Source: Bacillus altitudinis 41KF2b
Lineage (GTDB): Bacteria > Bacillota > Bacilli > Bacillales > Bacillaceae
Length of the DNA stretch: 64,000 nt
Direction: 5' to 3'
NCBI RefSeq assembly: GCF_000691145.1
Contig: NZ_ASJC01000004.1
Location: 62,001 to 126,000 of the forward strand
Position numbers and translations under genes: made by a program. How positions within the stretch are numbered: the stretch's first letter is position 1; every line of letters starts with the position of its first letter. Below, in pieces: positions 51,259 to 62,126 of the stretch. The notes under the pieces were generated by a model. That model did not search any database. It saw only the letters and a program-made list of their open reading frames with translations, and had not been told where the DNA came from.

Positions 51259-51909
51259 TTAAGAGAAAAGACTAGAGACCCATTCGAACAGAAAGAATTT
51301 CACTTCACCCGTCTCTTCTTCTTTTACCACTTCATTGACAGATTCATTTGTTGGCTCTGCGGCTACCTGCTCTTTATCATCTCCTTCTGGTGAGGCGATC
51401 GCTTCTCCGTTTGAAAAATCGATAAAGCAGAGAGGTGGGAATAACACACACCACCAATTGGCTCCGTCTCCTTCCCCTAACGTAATCAAAATGGCTTCAT
51501 ATTTCCCAGCAGGATAAACAAAGTTGCCATATAGCTTTGTTGGAAATGAGGCTTTTTGAAAGCTGACCGATACGGATTGATCAATGTGTTGTTCCTTTAA
51601 TTTTGCTTTGGCGATACGATTGATGTCTGGAAGCTTTGAACGAATCACACGTCTAGCTTCTTCAATGGATGTGAGGTCTTTCACCCACTCCGTTATATTG
51701 GCATTGACCTCATCTCGAATACTTCGTTTCACATCTTGATCTGCCGACTGGTCACTGTTGGCTAAAATGCGTAAACGAATGGCTTCATCTGGAATCACAA
51801 CAGGCTGATTAGCAGAAGCAGCCGCCGTCTCCTCTTTTCCAAGGTTTGCAAAAGCACCACATAATAATAGAAACATATAAAGACAAATCATCATTTTACT
51901 TTTGAACAT
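51259..51909 (-). CDS. spoIIR: Sporulation signal protein SpoIIR
   Basis: 216 residues (B. subtilis 224). N-terminal signal peptide (about 5-25), then the SpoIIR domain (IPDEAIRLRILANSDQSADQDVKRSIRDEV) and GDGANWWCVLFPPLCFID with paired cysteines. Secreted from the forespore to trigger SpoIIGA processing of pro-SigE. GGGGGG precedes the ATG and a SigF promoter is visible. Confidence 0.96.
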   Translation of the reverse strand: MFKSKMMICLYMFLLLCGAFANLGKEETAAASANQPVVIPDEAIRLRILANSDQSADQDVKRSIRDEVNANITEWVKDLTSIEEARRVIRSKLPDINRIAKAKLKEQHIDQSVSVSFQKASFPTKLYGNFVYPAGKYEAILITLGEGDGANWWCVLFPPLCFIDFSNGEAIASPEGDDKEQVAAEPTNESVNEVVKEEETGEVKFFLFEWVSSLFS

Positions 51910-51944
51910 GATGTGTTCCCCCCACTTTTTCTCTTCGCTACAAA

Positions 51945-51974
51945 CATTGTGTCCAGGAAACGCATCTCGTAAAC
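51945..51974 (-). promoter_or_regulatory. SigF promoter of spoIIR
   Basis: On the minus strand GTTTA, 15 bases, GGACACAATG; the -10 fits GGNNANAHTR exactly. Start near 51938. Confidence 0.7.
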
Positions 51975-52053
51975 AGCAAAAATGATTTTTTTAATAGATT
52001 ATGAGTAAAAAACAACTACATGAGGTGAGCGAATCAATGTTTTTTCTGCATGC

Positions 52054-52089
52054 AAAAAAGCCATTCAACAACTTATGAACGGCTTTTTA
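52054..52089 (-). terminator. Terminator overlapping the end of the lipoprotein gene
   Basis: AAGCCGTTCA / TGAATGGCTT on the minus strand followed by T; the 5' arm includes the last codons of the gene. Confidence 0.82.
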
Positions 52090-52570
52090 GTGAGGATTGG
52101 TAATCGGAAGGGTACAATCTCCCATCCCAATCTCGGCTGATTTTTAAACCCGAATCTGTTTTGATGACTGTCATTGCACCTTTTTTCTCAATTTCCTTTT
52201 TGACCTTTCCTTTATGGTCAATAAATTGAATGATCATTTCATAGTCAAATTCAATCCTGTCATCGCTTTCATCTGAAGGTGTAAACGTAATTTTTTTCAG
52301 TTTAATTTGACAATCTTGATCTTTTGCTGCTTCTAATACACTTGGAAACATGCTGTCTTGTGTATATTCTTGATATTCATGCTCGGTTAAATAATCCTTC
52401 AACTTCTCCTTCATGTCAGATAGGTCATCCGTCCGATTCACTGTGTATTGTGCTTTTTTATAGTTTTCCCCAAATGCTGCTGCTTCTTTTTTAAAGCTCG
52501 GTTTACCGCAAGCACTCACAATCAATAGTACACTGACGATGACCAACACCATCGCATACCTTCTGTTCAC
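52073..52570 (-). CDS. Hypothetical lipoprotein
   Basis: 165 residues. Signal peptide and lipobox VSAC (Cys about 21), so anchored outside the membrane. The mature part is charged and alternates helix (about 30-85) and beta (IKLKKITFTP, RIEFDYEMIIQF) segments, a small-protein layout without recognised catalytic motif. Downstream of prmC but about 120 bases away, so transcription may be separate. Function not known. Confidence 0.85.
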   Translation of the reverse strand: MNRRYAMVLVIVSVLLIVSACGKPSFKKEAAAFGENYKKAQYTVNRTDDLSDMKEKLKDYLTEHEYQEYTQDSMFPSVLEAAKDQDCQIKLKKITFTPSDESDDRIEFDYEMIIQFIDHKGKVKKEIEKKGAMTVIKTDSGLKISRDWDGRLYPSDYQSSLKSRS

Positions 52571-52689
52571 ACCATTCGCTCCTTCAAAACAAATTTATGT
52601 AAAAAATCATGATCAGAATGTTCATTCTTCTATATATACGTTTCCCTTTTACCATAAGTTTCATCTTTACATAATAAAATAGTCCGACT

Positions 52690-53577
52690 TTATTCAGCCG
52701 GACTTCCGTTTTGAATGTGTGCGCAAACCGCTCGATCCTTTCCGTTGATGTCCTTGATGATATGAACATCAGCTGAAGGGAACGCCTGCAAAAGAAGCGC
52801 TTTTACATCTTGTGCTTGTGTATGTCCTATTTCAAAGACAACCACTGCTTGCTGATGAAGTACCTTGTGGAGGTCACAGGCGATACGCTCATAAAACCAC
52901 AGGCCATCACGCCCATCTGTCAGCGCATTGACAGGTTCATGCTTTGTGACAACCTCTGATAAACCATCCATTTCTTCTGCCGCAATATAAGGCGGATTGG
53001 AAATAAACACATCGACTTTGATGCCTTGAGCCATAATCGGTTCAAGTAAATCCCCTTGGACAAAATGAACGTCTGCACCAAGCGCTTCTTGATTTCGCTT
53101 TGCTACTTCAAGTGCTTCATGTGAAATATCCGTCGCTGTCACAGTGAGAGATTCTTTTTCAAGAGCTAACGTAATCGCAATTGCACCGCTACCTGTTCCT
53201 ACATCAACAGCTTTGAGCGGCTGATCATTAGGAAACACACGATTCATCATGTTCAATGCCGCCAACACCACTTCCTCCGTTTCAGGACGAGGAATCAGAA
53301 CATGTTTGTTTACCTCAAAAGGACGCCCATAAAAAAATTCAACACCCGTTAAATGCTGCACAGGCACTCCACGCTTGTGCTGCGCGACGAACTCACTGAA
53401 TTGTGAATCTTGCTCCTCTGGCAGTGGATCATGAAAACGGGCAAGAAGTTCACTTCTGCTCCATCCAAGCACATGCATCAACATTAACTCTGCTGCGTTT
53501 TGGTCTCTGCCCGCTTCCGTTAACAAAGAAGAAGCCCATTTAAGGGCTTCAAAGATCGTTCGCTCTTTATTTTGCAT
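52690..53577 (-). CDS. prmC: Release-factor glutamine methyltransferase PrmC
   Basis: 295 residues. N-terminal helical domain (about 1-90), then SAM-methyltransferase fold with [15 protein letters not shown] and catalytic NPPY ([10 protein letters not shown]). Methylates the Gln of the GGQ motif of RF1 and RF2. It overlaps prfA by 11 bases and has no good ribosome-binding site, so translation is coupled to prfA. Confidence 0.96.
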   Translation of the reverse strand: MQNKERTIFEALKWASSLLTEAGRDQNAAELMLMHVLGWSRSELLARFHDPLPEEQDSQFSEFVAQHKRGVPVQHLTGVEFFYGRPFEVNKHVLIPRPETEEVVLAALNMMNRVFPNDQPLKAVDVGTGSGAIAITLALEKESLTVTATDISHEALEVAKRNQEALGADVHFVQGDLLEPIMAQGIKVDVFISNPPYIAAEEMDGLSEVVTKHEPVNALTDGRDGLWFYERIACDLHKVLHQQAVVVFEIGHTQAQDVKALLLQAFPSADVHIIKDINGKDRAVCAHIQNGSPAE

Positions 53578-54634
53578 TTTGAAGTTTTCTTGCTTGGTCT
53601 TCCATAATTAATGCATCAATGACCTCGTCAAGTTTTCCTTCTAAAATTTGATCAAGCTTTTGAATCGTCAATCCAATGCGGTGGTCCGTCACGCGGTTTT
53701 GCGGGAAATTGTACGTACGGATACGCTCTGAACGATCCCCTGTTCCAACAGCAGATTTACGGGTTTGGTCATATTCAGCTTGTGCTTCACGCTGGAATTT
53801 ATCATAAATTCTCGCACGCAAAACTTTCATCGCTTTTTCTTTGTTTTTGATTTGTGATTTCTCATCCTGACAGGAAACCACTACACCGGTTGGAAGGTGA
53901 GTCAAACGAACAGCAGACATTGTGGTATTAACACTTTGTCCCCCTGGTCCGCTTGATGCAAATGTATCCACACGAATATCTTTTTCGTGGATATCAATTT
54001 CAACTTCCTCAGCCTCTGGTAATACAGCAACTGTCGCTGTTGATGTATGAATACGGCCGCCTGACTCAGTTTCAGGAACACGCTGCACGCGGTGTGCACC
54101 GTTTTCAAACTTTAGTTTAGAATATGCACCTTTACCGCTAATCATAAAGATGATCTCCTTATAACCGCCAGTTCCAGTGACACTCGCTTCCATGACTTCC
54201 GTTTTCCACCCTTGCATTTCAGCATAACGGCTGTACATACGGTACAGGTTTCCTGCAAACAGCGCAGCCTCTTCTCCGCCCGCTGCACCACGAACCTCCA
54301 CAATAACGTTTTTATCGTCATTCGGATCTTTCGGGATGAGCAAGATTTTCAGCTCGTCTTCTAAACGTTCTGTTTCCTCTGTGAGCTCTGAAATTTCTTC
54401 CTTGACCATGTCGCGCATATCGGCATCGAGCTTATCTTCCAGCATGGCTTTCGCATCACTTAGCTGATCATATGCCGCACGATATTGTCTATATACCTCA
54501 ACAGTTTCTTGAATATCAGATTGTTCCTTCGAATATTCACGAAGCTTCTTAGGGTCGTTCACCACTTCAGGGTCACTTAAATATTCATTTAGCTTTTCAT
54601 AGCGTTCTTCAATTGATTTTAAACGGTCTAACAT
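53567..54634 (-). CDS. prfA: Peptide chain release factor 1
   Basis: 355 residues from ATG 54634 (GAGGTG upstream). GGQ motif [12 protein letters not shown] near residue 230, RF1 anticodon-like region earlier in domain 2. Terminates translation at UAA and UAG. The downstream prmC modifies it. Confidence 0.97.
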   Translation of the reverse strand: MLDRLKSIEERYEKLNEYLSDPEVVNDPKKLREYSKEQSDIQETVEVYRQYRAAYDQLSDAKAMLEDKLDADMRDMVKEEISELTEETERLEDELKILLIPKDPNDDKNVIVEVRGAAGGEEAALFAGNLYRMYSRYAEMQGWKTEVMEASVTGTGGYKEIIFMISGKGAYSKLKFENGAHRVQRVPETESGGRIHTSTATVAVLPEAEEVEIDIHEKDIRVDTFASSGPGGQSVNTTMSAVRLTHLPTGVVVSCQDEKSQIKNKEKAMKVLRARIYDKFQREAQAEYDQTRKSAVGTGDRSERIRTYNFPQNRVTDHRIGLTIQKLDQILEGKLDEVIDALIMEDQARKLQNAK

Positions 54635-54844
54635 GGTCTTCACCTCTGTTTTGTGCGTAACAGTCTAATTATAGTATAGCGGGGTATGACAGTCAAAAAA
54701 ATTTCCAAAACAATTGATTTTCTGCAATTTTTCACTAGAAAACACGATCTTTGGCGATTGGTTACTTGTTTTGTCTAACGTGAAGGAACGGATGCTCACG
54801 AAAGAGAATGGTACTTGTAATTGAAAAAAGGGAGGGCATTTGGT

Positions 54845-55396
54845 TTGAATACAAATGAGGTTGCAAAGGAAATTGGTGTATCTTCAAAAACCATTCAGCG
54901 CTGGGTCAAACAGCTCAACATCCCTGTCGCCCGGAATGAACTTGGACATTACGAATTTCATGATGACATTGTCCAGCTGCTCAAAGAGGTCCAACACCAA
55001 ATGAACGAAGGTGTGATTCTCCATGACATTAGACTGCCGATCCATGAAGAAACCGCCCAGCAATTATCACCTACTGTAGAAACTTCTGACTCATCAAAAC
55101 GGATAGAAGCCTTAGAAAAACAAATGAAACAGCTCCTTCAAGAGCAATCACATGTCAGTCATATTGAAGCCCGTTTTCAAGAATTAGAACGGAAACTCGC
55201 TAAGAAAGCAGATGAAGGCGTTTCCTACCAGCTCCTCCAGCACAGAAGAGAAATTGAAGAATTAACTGCAAAATTAGAACGCCTCACAGCCACATTGACA
55301 AAACCAAAACCATCAAAAGAAGAAGAAAAGGAAAAGGCACACCCCGAAATGAAAAAAAAGCGTGCACTCTTCCCTCTGTTTCATTCATTTCGCTAA
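54845..55396 (+). CDS. racA: Chromosome-anchoring protein RacA
   Basis: 183 residues from TTG 54845 (NTNEVAKEIGVSS after it), which follows GGGAGGG and matches the B. subtilis start; length there is 184. N-terminal MerR-like helix-turn-helix (about 1-25), a coiled coil (about 85-155) and a basic C-terminus. Binds origin-proximal DNA and links it to the pole via DivIVA at sporulation. The only plus-strand gene in this half. Confidence 0.93.
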   Translation: MNTNEVAKEIGVSSKTIQRWVKQLNIPVARNELGHYEFHDDIVQLLKEVQHQMNEGVILHDIRLPIHEETAQQLSPTVETSDSSKRIEALEKQMKQLLQEQSHVSHIEARFQELERKLAKKADEGVSYQLLQHRREIEELTAKLERLTATLTKPKPSKEEEKEKAHPEMKKKRALFPLFHSFR

Positions 55397-55426
55397 GAAA
55401 GGCTGCCTAACGAGGCAGCCTTTCTA
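55396..55426. terminator. Bidirectional terminator between racA and ywkB
   Basis: Perfect stem AGAAAGGCTGCCT / AGGCAGCCTTTCT. Confidence 0.93.
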
Positions 55427-55431
55427 CTATA

Positions 55432-56388
55432 TTATACGGTAAGTGCAATAATGATTGGTAATGTAATGAGTGACATGATCGCACTGATCACAAATGCGGA
55501 TGCTGTTTCTGCTTCCTGTTTCTCAAATCGAGTGGCGATCATGGCCGCAACAGCTGAACCTGGGAAGGCAACAAGCAATACAGCTTTTGTAATTTCATCC
55601 GCCGAAAGACCCATAAGAATGGCGATGAAATACATAAGTAACGGTTGTACAGCTACTTTGAGCAATGCGATACTGAAAGCTGGTAAGCTCAGTTTAATCT
55701 TGCGGATACCGACTGTGACACCGACTGCAAAGAGCGCAACCCCTGATGTCACACTTCCAATTTCCTCTAGCATTTCATGTCCGATTTCAGGAAGTTTAAA
55801 TCCTAAAAGAACAAGAATGATACTTGCTAACGGTGCAAGCGCAAGCGGCTCTGATAAACCGTGCAAAATCGCTTTCGTCGTCATTTTTAGGAAACTTTCG
55901 CCGTCTTTGGCTTTTCCTTTTGTTTTTTCACCGACAGTTGACACAATAATAGCAATTGGATCAAGCAATGCATTTACAACTATTCCGGTAATAGCAATCG
56001 GAATTGCAACTTCTTGAGCCCCAAATAAACTGCCCAAGACCGGAATCCCCATAAATGCAAAGGTCGGTTGTGCTGAGTTTAATGAGAAAACAGATGAATC
56101 TGTTAAATCATATTTAAAAGCAAATTTCGTAACTAAAAGGATAATGATATAAAAGCCTACGATTCCGAAAATCAATGCAACGAAAAATGGAATTTGACTA
56201 TAGAATTTATCTTTTGGTGTTGACAGAATGCTGGCGATAAAGTGCGCTGGCAAAGCATACTTTGTAACAAGTGTACTTACACCTTTTGCAGATTTAGCGT
56301 CATAGCTGCCGAAGTTCCCTGCGAACCAACCCAGCGCGATAACGAAAAAAATCGGTGCTAGGAGGATCAAAATATTTAAAAAGTCCAT
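55432..56388 (-). CDS. ywkB: Auxin efflux carrier-type transporter YwkB
   Basis: 318 residues, about ten membrane helices in two inverted bundles. AEC family (malate/malonate permease relatives) with conserved prolines in [16 protein letters not shown]. It follows maeA in the same direction (92-base gap), which suggests a carboxylate such as malate as substrate. B. subtilis has the same maeA-ywkB pair. Confidence 0.9.
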   Translation of the reverse strand: MDFLNILILLAPIFFVIALGWFAGNFGSYDAKSAKGVSTLVTKYALPAHFIASILSTPKDKFYSQIPFFVALIFGIVGFYIIILLVTKFAFKYDLTDSSVFSLNSAQPTFAFMGIPVLGSLFGAQEVAIPIAITGIVVNALLDPIAIIVSTVGEKTKGKAKDGESFLKMTTKAILHGLSEPLALAPLASIILVLLGFKLPEIGHEMLEEIGSVTSGVALFAVGVTVGIRKIKLSLPAFSIALLKVAVQPLLMYFIAILMGLSADEITKAVLLVAFPGSAVAAMIATRFEKQEAETASAFVISAIMSLITLPIIIALTV

Positions 56389-56479
56389 CTTACTATTCCT
56401 CCTTGAATCCTTTACATGTTTCTTATTTTATAGCGGCATTGCTTACATTACCCGAAACAATGCCGCGTTACACATTTTA

Positions 56480-58180
56480 TTATGCTCTTACAATTTTTTT
56501 ATATTCAGGAATCCACATAGCATCTTTCACAGCTTGTTCGATGTTGTCAGGTGTTCTTCTTGCGACACCATCTTTAATTGCTGCTTTTGCCACTTCAACA
56601 GCTACCTTGATTGATACTTCTTGCAATTTATCAATGCTTGGAAGCAGTCCAGCGCCTGGTTTTTCATGATCAACCATTTCAGCGATCGCATTTGCAGAAG
56701 CAACGAACATGCCTTTTGTGATAATTTTTGATTCCGTTACGATTGAACCAAGACCAAGTCCAGGGAAAACGAACGCATTGTTTGATTGTCCGATTTCATG
56801 TTCAATTCCGTTATACTCGACATTTTCGAATGGGCTTCCAGTTGCAACAAGCGCACGACCGTCTGTCCATTTGAATAGATCTTCCGGTACTGCTTCAGCA
56901 AGTGGAGTTGGGTTAGACATCGGCATGATCACTGGACGCTCTGTATGAGCTGCGATTTCTTTAATAATTTCTTCAGTGAATGCGCCGCCTTGACCTGATG
57001 TACCAATAAGAATGGTTGGCTTCACCTTGCGAACAGCTTCAGCAAATGAGATTTGTCCTTTTTCATCACGAGCCCAGCCTTCTACTTCATCAGAAGAACG
57101 AAGGTATGGTTTTTGGAAATCAAGCACTTCATCTTCAAACTGATCTGTTAGCAATCCTCTGTAGTCTAACGTCCAGAATGCATTGTTTGCTTCTTCTTCA
57201 CTTAGACCTTCAAGAACCATTGTGTCACGCATTTGATCGGCGATTCCGATTCCAGCTGATCCAGCTCCGAAAATCATCACACGGTGATCTTTCAATTGAG
57301 TACCAGTTTTCTTGACAGCTGCAAGAACACCCGCTAAAGTAATGGCACCAGTACCTTGGATATCATCATTAAAAGTTAAGATGTTGTCGTTGTATTTTTT
57401 CATGATGTTACGCGCATTTTTGTTTCCAAGGTCTTCCCAGTGAAGCAATGCTTTCGGGAAGAATTTAAGTGCTGCTTTTACATACGCATCAATGAATTCT
57501 TCGTATTTTTCACCTTGTACACGTTTGTGGTGGTTCCCGATGTACAATGGATCATTCAATAATTTCTCATTGTTAGTTCCAACATCTAATACAACTGGAA
57601 TGACGCGGCTTGGATCAATCCCTGCTGCAGCCGTGTAAACAGCTAATTTACCAATTGCGATGTTGATACCACCAACACCCCAGTCACCAATTCCAAGAAT
57701 ACTCTCAGAGTCAGTTGCTACGATGAGGTCGATGTCGCCTGCTGTTGCATGTAAGTTTTCAAATGCTTTCTCAATGCCGTCAATGTTGTCGATTGAAAGG
57801 TAGACACCATGAGGTCTTCTGTATTCATGGCTGTATTCTTGAATCGCTTCACCAACAGTTGGTGTGTAAACAACAGGAAGCATTTCACGAAGCTTGTCCG
57901 TTAGAAGCTTATAGAATAATACTTCGTTACGGTTTTGCAAATCACTTAAGTATACGTTTTGACGAAGACGATCTGGCTGAGCTAGAAATTGCTTGTATGC
58001 TCTCTCTGCTTGCTGTTCTAAAGTCAGAACAGTTGGAGGAAGTAATCCTTCTAGTCCAAGCTCTTGTCTTTCTTCTTCAGAGAAAGCAACGCCTTTGTTC
58101 AACGTTGGAATCGATAATACATCTTTACCTGTCAAAGTGGTTTCGAGGTACCCTTCTTTTGTTTTCTTCACGTTGTTCAT
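56480..58180 (-). CDS. maeA: NAD-dependent malic enzyme MaeA
   Basis: 566 residues from ATG 58180; a TTG one codon earlier is possible. Malic enzyme family: catalytic Tyr/Lys regions (VYTPTVGEA and later [23 protein letters not shown]), NAD-binding [14 protein letters not shown]. Converts malate to pyruvate and CO2. Length is nearer to B. subtilis MalS (566) than to MaeA (582), but the ywkB neighbour indicates the maeA locus. A candidate promoter and inverted repeat are upstream. Confidence 0.9.
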   Translation of the reverse strand: MNNVKKTKEGYLETTLTGKDVLSIPTLNKGVAFSEEERQELGLEGLLPPTVLTLEQQAERAYKQFLAQPDRLRQNVYLSDLQNRNEVLFYKLLTDKLREMLPVVYTPTVGEAIQEYSHEYRRPHGVYLSIDNIDGIEKAFENLHATAGDIDLIVATDSESILGIGDWGVGGINIAIGKLAVYTAAAGIDPSRVIPVVLDVGTNNEKLLNDPLYIGNHHKRVQGEKYEEFIDAYVKAALKFFPKALLHWEDLGNKNARNIMKKYNDNILTFNDDIQGTGAITLAGVLAAVKKTGTQLKDHRVMIFGAGSAGIGIADQMRDTMVLEGLSEEEANNAFWTLDYRGLLTDQFEDEVLDFQKPYLRSSDEVEGWARDEKGQISFAEAVRKVKPTILIGTSGQGGAFTEEIIKEIAAHTERPVIMPMSNPTPLAEAVPEDLFKWTDGRALVATGSPFENVEYNGIEHEIGQSNNAFVFPGLGLGSIVTESKIITKGMFVASANAIAEMVDHEKPGAGLLPSIDKLQEVSIKVAVEVAKAAIKDGVARRTPDNIEQAVKDAMWIPEYKKIVRA

Positions 58181-58201
58181 CAAAAACTACCCTCTTTCTA
58201 A

Positions 58202-58230
58202 AATATAAATAAAGTGAACTATTAATACAA
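58202..58230 (-). promoter_or_regulatory. Candidate promoter of maeA
   Basis: On the minus strand TTGTAT, 17-base spacer, TATATT. Confidence 0.5.
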
Positions 58231-58235
58231 AGAAC

Positions 58236-58259
58236 GATCAAGGAGAAAAATCCTTAATC
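58236..58259 (-). promoter_or_regulatory. Inverted repeat just upstream of the maeA -35
   Basis: GATCAAGGA / TCCTTAATC, 8 of 9 pairs matched, six-base centre, ending six bases before the -35. Position suits an activator site; B. subtilis maeA is activated by the response regulator MalR, but I cannot confirm its motif here. Confidence 0.4.
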
Positions 58260-58459
58260 AAAAAAATTATGACAAGAAATCGAACTTTTCGTTTAAATGC
58301 TTTACACTACAGTTAGTCATTTTATGCCTGCTTATACCAAAACGCAAGCGTTGAAAATTAGATAATTTTTTCGTAGCGTTATTTAATTTATTTAAGTACA
58401 AATGATGGGTGTTCAGCCAAAATCTCGAAAAACGAAACACAGCGGCATTTGCTATTTTT

Positions 58460-59062
58460 TTAATTGTCAAGTGTTGTACCAACATCTAATTTTGGTACTT
58501 CATGGTGATGTCTGCATCGTGCTTCGTATGATTCCTGCGCACCTACTAAAATAATGGGATCATCATAGGATGCGGGTTTACCGTCGATCAAGCGTTGTGT
58601 TCTACTCGCTGGGGAGCCGCATACCGAACAAACTGCTTGAAGTTTTGTTACAAGCTCTGCACATGCCATTAAATGCGGAACAACACCAAATGGCTCTCCT
58701 CTGAAGTCTTGATCAAGGCCTGCAACAATGACTCGGTAGCCTTTATCAGCCAATTGAGTGACAATATCAATGATTGTCTCATCAAAAAATTGCACCTCAT
58801 CAATGCCAATGACATCGGTTCGTTCTGATATGTGCGTTATTATGTCTTTTGGTGAGGTTACTGCAATCCCATCGACGGATGAACCGTTATGTGACACAAC
58901 TGAGCTTGTGCTATACCGGTTATCAATCGCTGGTTTGAATATTTTTACTTCTTGTTTGGCAAAGGTGGCTCTTTTGGCTCTCCGAATCAATTCTTCCGAC
59001 TTTCCAGAAAACATACTTCCGCAGATGACTTCAAGCCAACCGCTTTGTTTCATCACATACAT
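58460..59062 (-). CDS. tdk: Thymidine kinase
   Basis: 200 residues. Walker [15 protein letters not shown], Walker B-like [10 protein letters not shown], and zinc site CSVCG...CRHHHEV: type II thymidine kinase. Salvages thymidine to dTMP. GGGGGAGA precedes the ATG. Downstream of rpmE but separated by its terminator. Confidence 0.96.
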   Translation of the reverse strand: MYVMKQSGWLEVICGSMFSGKSEELIRRAKRATFAKQEVKIFKPAIDNRYSTSSVVSHNGSSVDGIAVTSPKDIITHISERTDVIGIDEVQFFDETIIDIVTQLADKGYRVIVAGLDQDFRGEPFGVVPHLMACAELVTKLQAVCSVCGSPASRTQRLIDGKPASYDDPIILVGAQESYEARCRHHHEVPKLDVGTTLDN

Positions 59063-59102
59063 AAGGTCTTCTCCCCCGTTTTAAAGTTCCATCAATCCAC
59101 GT

Positions 59103-59137
59103 AAAAAAACAGGCAAGAACGGATTCCTGCCTGTTTA
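59103..59137 (-). terminator. Terminator of rpmE
   Basis: AACAGGCA / TGCCTGTT followed by a T-run on the minus strand. Confidence 0.88.
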
Positions 59138-59149
59138 TTGTATCTATTA

Positions 59150-59350
<201 letters not shown>

Positions 59351-59480
59351 CTACTGTCATCTCCTTCCGCCCTGAATCCAATTCGGAAACAGAGTTAATA
59401 TCTCAGAATAAATTCTGAAACGCACATGATAAAATTATAACAGTGTGAGTCTATGATTGCAAATGTATTTTTTCATGAAG

Positions 59481-60764
59481 CTATCTTCTTGATGCAGACA
59501 TATTTGCTTGTTTCCACTCTTGCGTTAAAATATCGAAAAATTCTTGGTTTGTCTTTGTTTTTCTCATTTTGCGCATGAATTTCTCAGCGAAATCAGGTGT
59601 ATCTGACATTGATTTTCTCATCGCCCATAGACGATCAAGATGCTCTTTAGGCACAAGCAGTTCTTCTTTTCTTGTACCGGAACGACGAATGTCGATGGCT
59701 GGGAAAATTCTTCTTTCTGCAAGAGAACGATCTAAATGGAGCTCCATGTTTCCTGTTCCTTTAAACTCTTCATAAATCACATCATCCATACGTGATCCCG
59801 TATCAACAAGTGCAGTAGCTAAAATGGTCAAGCTCCCACCTTCTTCGATGTTACGCGCAGCACCAAAGAAGCGTTTTGGACGGTGGAAAGCCGCTGGATC
59901 AATACCGCCGGAAAGCGTTCGGCCGCTTGGCGGGATGACAAGGTTGTATGCACGAGCAAGCCTTGTGATGCTGTCCATTAAGATGATGACATCTTTTTTA
60001 TGTTCAACTAGACGCATCGCACGCTCTAATACAAGCTCTGCTACTTTAATGTGGTTTTCCGGTACTTCGTCAAAGGTTGAGCTAACGACATCCCCTGCAA
60101 CAGAACGTTCGATATCTGTTACTTCCTCTGGACGTTCGTCAATAAGAAGAACAATCAGTTCTGCCTCTGGATGATTTTCAGAGATACTGTTGGCAATTTC
60201 TTTGAGCAAAATGGTTTTCCCAGCCTTAGGCGGTGCAACAATTAAACCACGCTGTCCAAACCCAACTGGTGCCATCATATCCATAATTCTAGTAGACAGG
60301 TGATTAGGCTGTGTTTCAAGAATCATTTGACGATCAGGGAATAGCGGCGTGAGTGCAGGAAAGTGAACACGTTCCTTAGCTGATTCTGGGTCGTCCCCAT
60401 TTACCGCTTCGACATGAAGGAGGCCATAGTAGCGTTCATTCTCTTTTGGAGGTCGTACCTTTCCAGACACCTTATCACCATTTCTTAAATCAAAGCGTCT
60501 GATTTGTGAAGCTGAAATATAAATGTCTTCAGAGCTTGGGGAGTAGTTAATTGGTCTTAAGAAACCAAATCCCTCTGACTGAATAATTTCTAGAACCCCT
60601 TCCATAAATAAGAGATCCTCTTGCTCAGCGTTCGCCTTTAAGATGGCAAAAATTAATTCTTTTTTTGTTAGTTTGCTGTAATAAGAGATTTTGTACTTTT
60701 TTGCTAACTCATACAGCTCTTTTAATTTCATATTTTCCAAAGATGAAATCGAAACATCTTTCAA
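59481..60764 (-). CDS. rho: Transcription termination factor Rho
   Basis: 427 residues from TTG 60764 ([17 protein letters not shown] after it), same length and start as B. subtilis Rho. N-terminal RNA-binding (cold-shock-like) domain with EGFGFLR, P-loop APPKAGKT near 180, Walker [17 protein letters not shown]-loop regions. ATP-dependent RNA translocase that ends transcription; in B. subtilis it limits antisense transcription. Confidence 0.97.
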   Translation of the reverse strand: MKDVSISSLENMKLKELYELAKKYKISYYSKLTKKELIFAILKANAEQEDLLFMEGVLEIIQSEGFGFLRPINYSPSSEDIYISASQIRRFDLRNGDKVSGKVRPPKENERYYGLLHVEAVNGDDPESAKERVHFPALTPLFPDRQMILETQPNHLSTRIMDMMAPVGFGQRGLIVAPPKAGKTILLKEIANSISENHPEAELIVLLIDERPEEVTDIERSVAGDVVSSTFDEVPENHIKVAELVLERAMRLVEHKKDVIILMDSITRLARAYNLVIPPSGRTLSGGIDPAAFHRPKRFFGAARNIEEGGSLTILATALVDTGSRMDDVIYEEFKGTGNMELHLDRSLAERRIFPAIDIRRSGTRKEELLVPKEHLDRLWAMRKSMSDTPDFAEKFMRKMRKTKTNQEFFDILTQEWKQANMSASRR

Positions 60765-60776
60765 TATGGACACCAC

Positions 60777-61128
60777 ACTTTTCTAGTCAATGTATTTCAT
60801 TACAAATGCATGACCATTGTATTTGATTAGCTTTTAATTCCGTTTTTGTTGGAATGACCTCGCTCTCATGGTAACGCTCCCACTCGTTTTATCGTAAAGA
60901 TAGGAACAATGTGAAATTGAGCTTTGTCAACATAGAGAAGGATAATGAGTATATCGTCATGATGCGGCAGTATTTAAACTTGTTGAAGCTTAAAAGAAGT
61001 AAATTCGCAGAAAATTTCGCAGCACTCTTTAGTTTTACCTCATTTGCAGGGAATATTCAACTTTAAAAAGAAAATGATATATATTTGACACCTATATGAA
61101 AAGCGGGTAAAGAATACCCGCTTTCAGA
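60777..61128. other. Gene-free rho upstream region
   Basis: About 350 bases between rho and glpX with no credible ORF. It holds the glpX terminator at the right and, on the minus strand, a TTGACA near 60926 without a good -10 at normal spacing. A long rho leader could carry autoregulatory sites. Confidence 0.5.
61098..61124 (-). terminator. Terminator of glpX
   Basis: AAAGCGGGTA / TACCCGCTTT with T after it on the minus strand. Confidence 0.88.
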
Positions 61129-62094
61129 TTACGGACGAATGACAAGATTCGGTTTTTTCTTTAAACTGTGTCTGCCATCGACGAATCGAACAGTACCTGA
61201 TTTCGCACGCATGACAACACTATGTGTTGTTCCAACAGAGCCTTTAAATTGAACACCTTTTAATAACTCGCCATCTGTTACACCTGTCGCTGCAAAAATG
61301 GCGTCATCGCCTTTCACGAGGTCTTCCATTCTGAGGACTTTTCCAACATCCAGTCCCATTTTCTCACAGCGTCTCAGCTCTTCTTCACTTTGTGGAAGAA
61401 GCTTACCGTGGATTTCTCCACCAAGTGCTTTAAGCGCAACAGCAGAAAGGACACCTTCAGGCGCTCCACCTGAACCAAATAGAATATCAACACCTGTGTG
61501 ATCAAATGCTGTATTAATGGCTCCTGCAACGTCACCATCATCGATCAACTTGATTCTTGCTCCAGCTTCTCTCAGCTCAGCAATGATCTTTTCATGTCGC
61601 TCTCTGTTTAAAATTGTCGCAACAACATCTTCAATATCTTTGTTTTTTGCTTTTGCAACAGCACGAAGATTGTCAATGACAGGCGCTTCAATGTCGATGC
61701 AGCCTACCGCTTCTGGACCTACTGCGATCTTATCCATGTACATATCAGGTGCATTCAGCAAGTTGCCATGATCTGCAACAGCGATAACAGCTAAAGCATT
61801 CCAGCCGCCGCTTGCCACAATATTTGTTCCTTCCAATGGATCAACAGCGACATCCACGCGAGGTCCATATCCGTTTCCAAGCTTTTCCCCAATATAAAGC
61901 ATTGGCGCTTCGTCCATTTCTCCCTCGCCGATGACCACAGTTCCCTTCATCGGAATCGTATCAAATACATCACGCATGGCACTTGTTGCAGCATCATCCG
62001 CTTCGTCTTTTAAACCTCTACCCATCCAACGAGCAGATTTTAATGCAGCTGCTTCTGTCACCCGTACTAGTTCCATCGATAAACTTCTTTCCAT
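61129..62094 (-). CDS. glpX: Fructose-1,6-bisphosphatase class II (GlpX, YwjI)
   Basis: 321 residues, as in B. subtilis YwjI. Li+-sensitive phosphatase motifs: metal site [21 protein letters not shown], and [14 protein letters not shown]. Catalyses fructose-1,6-bisphosphate to fructose-6-phosphate in gluconeogenesis. AGAGGAGA precedes the ATG. It follows murAB by 32 bases. Confidence 0.95.
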   Translation of the reverse strand: MERSLSMELVRVTEAAALKSARWMGRGLKDEADDAATSAMRDVFDTIPMKGTVVIGEGEMDEAPMLYIGEKLGNGYGPRVDVAVDPLEGTNIVASGGWNALAVIAVADHGNLLNAPDMYMDKIAVGPEAVGCIDIEAPVIDNLRAVAKAKNKDIEDVVATILNRERHEKIIAELREAGARIKLIDDGDVAGAINTAFDHTGVDILFGSGGAPEGVLSAVALKALGGEIHGKLLPQSEEELRRCEKMGLDVGKVLRMEDLVKGDDAIFAATGVTDGELLKGVQFKGSVGTTHSVVMRAKSGTVRFVDGRHSLKKKPNLVIRP

Positions 62095-62126
62095 TTTTGT
62101 CCAAATCTCCTCTCACAGTCAAAGCC

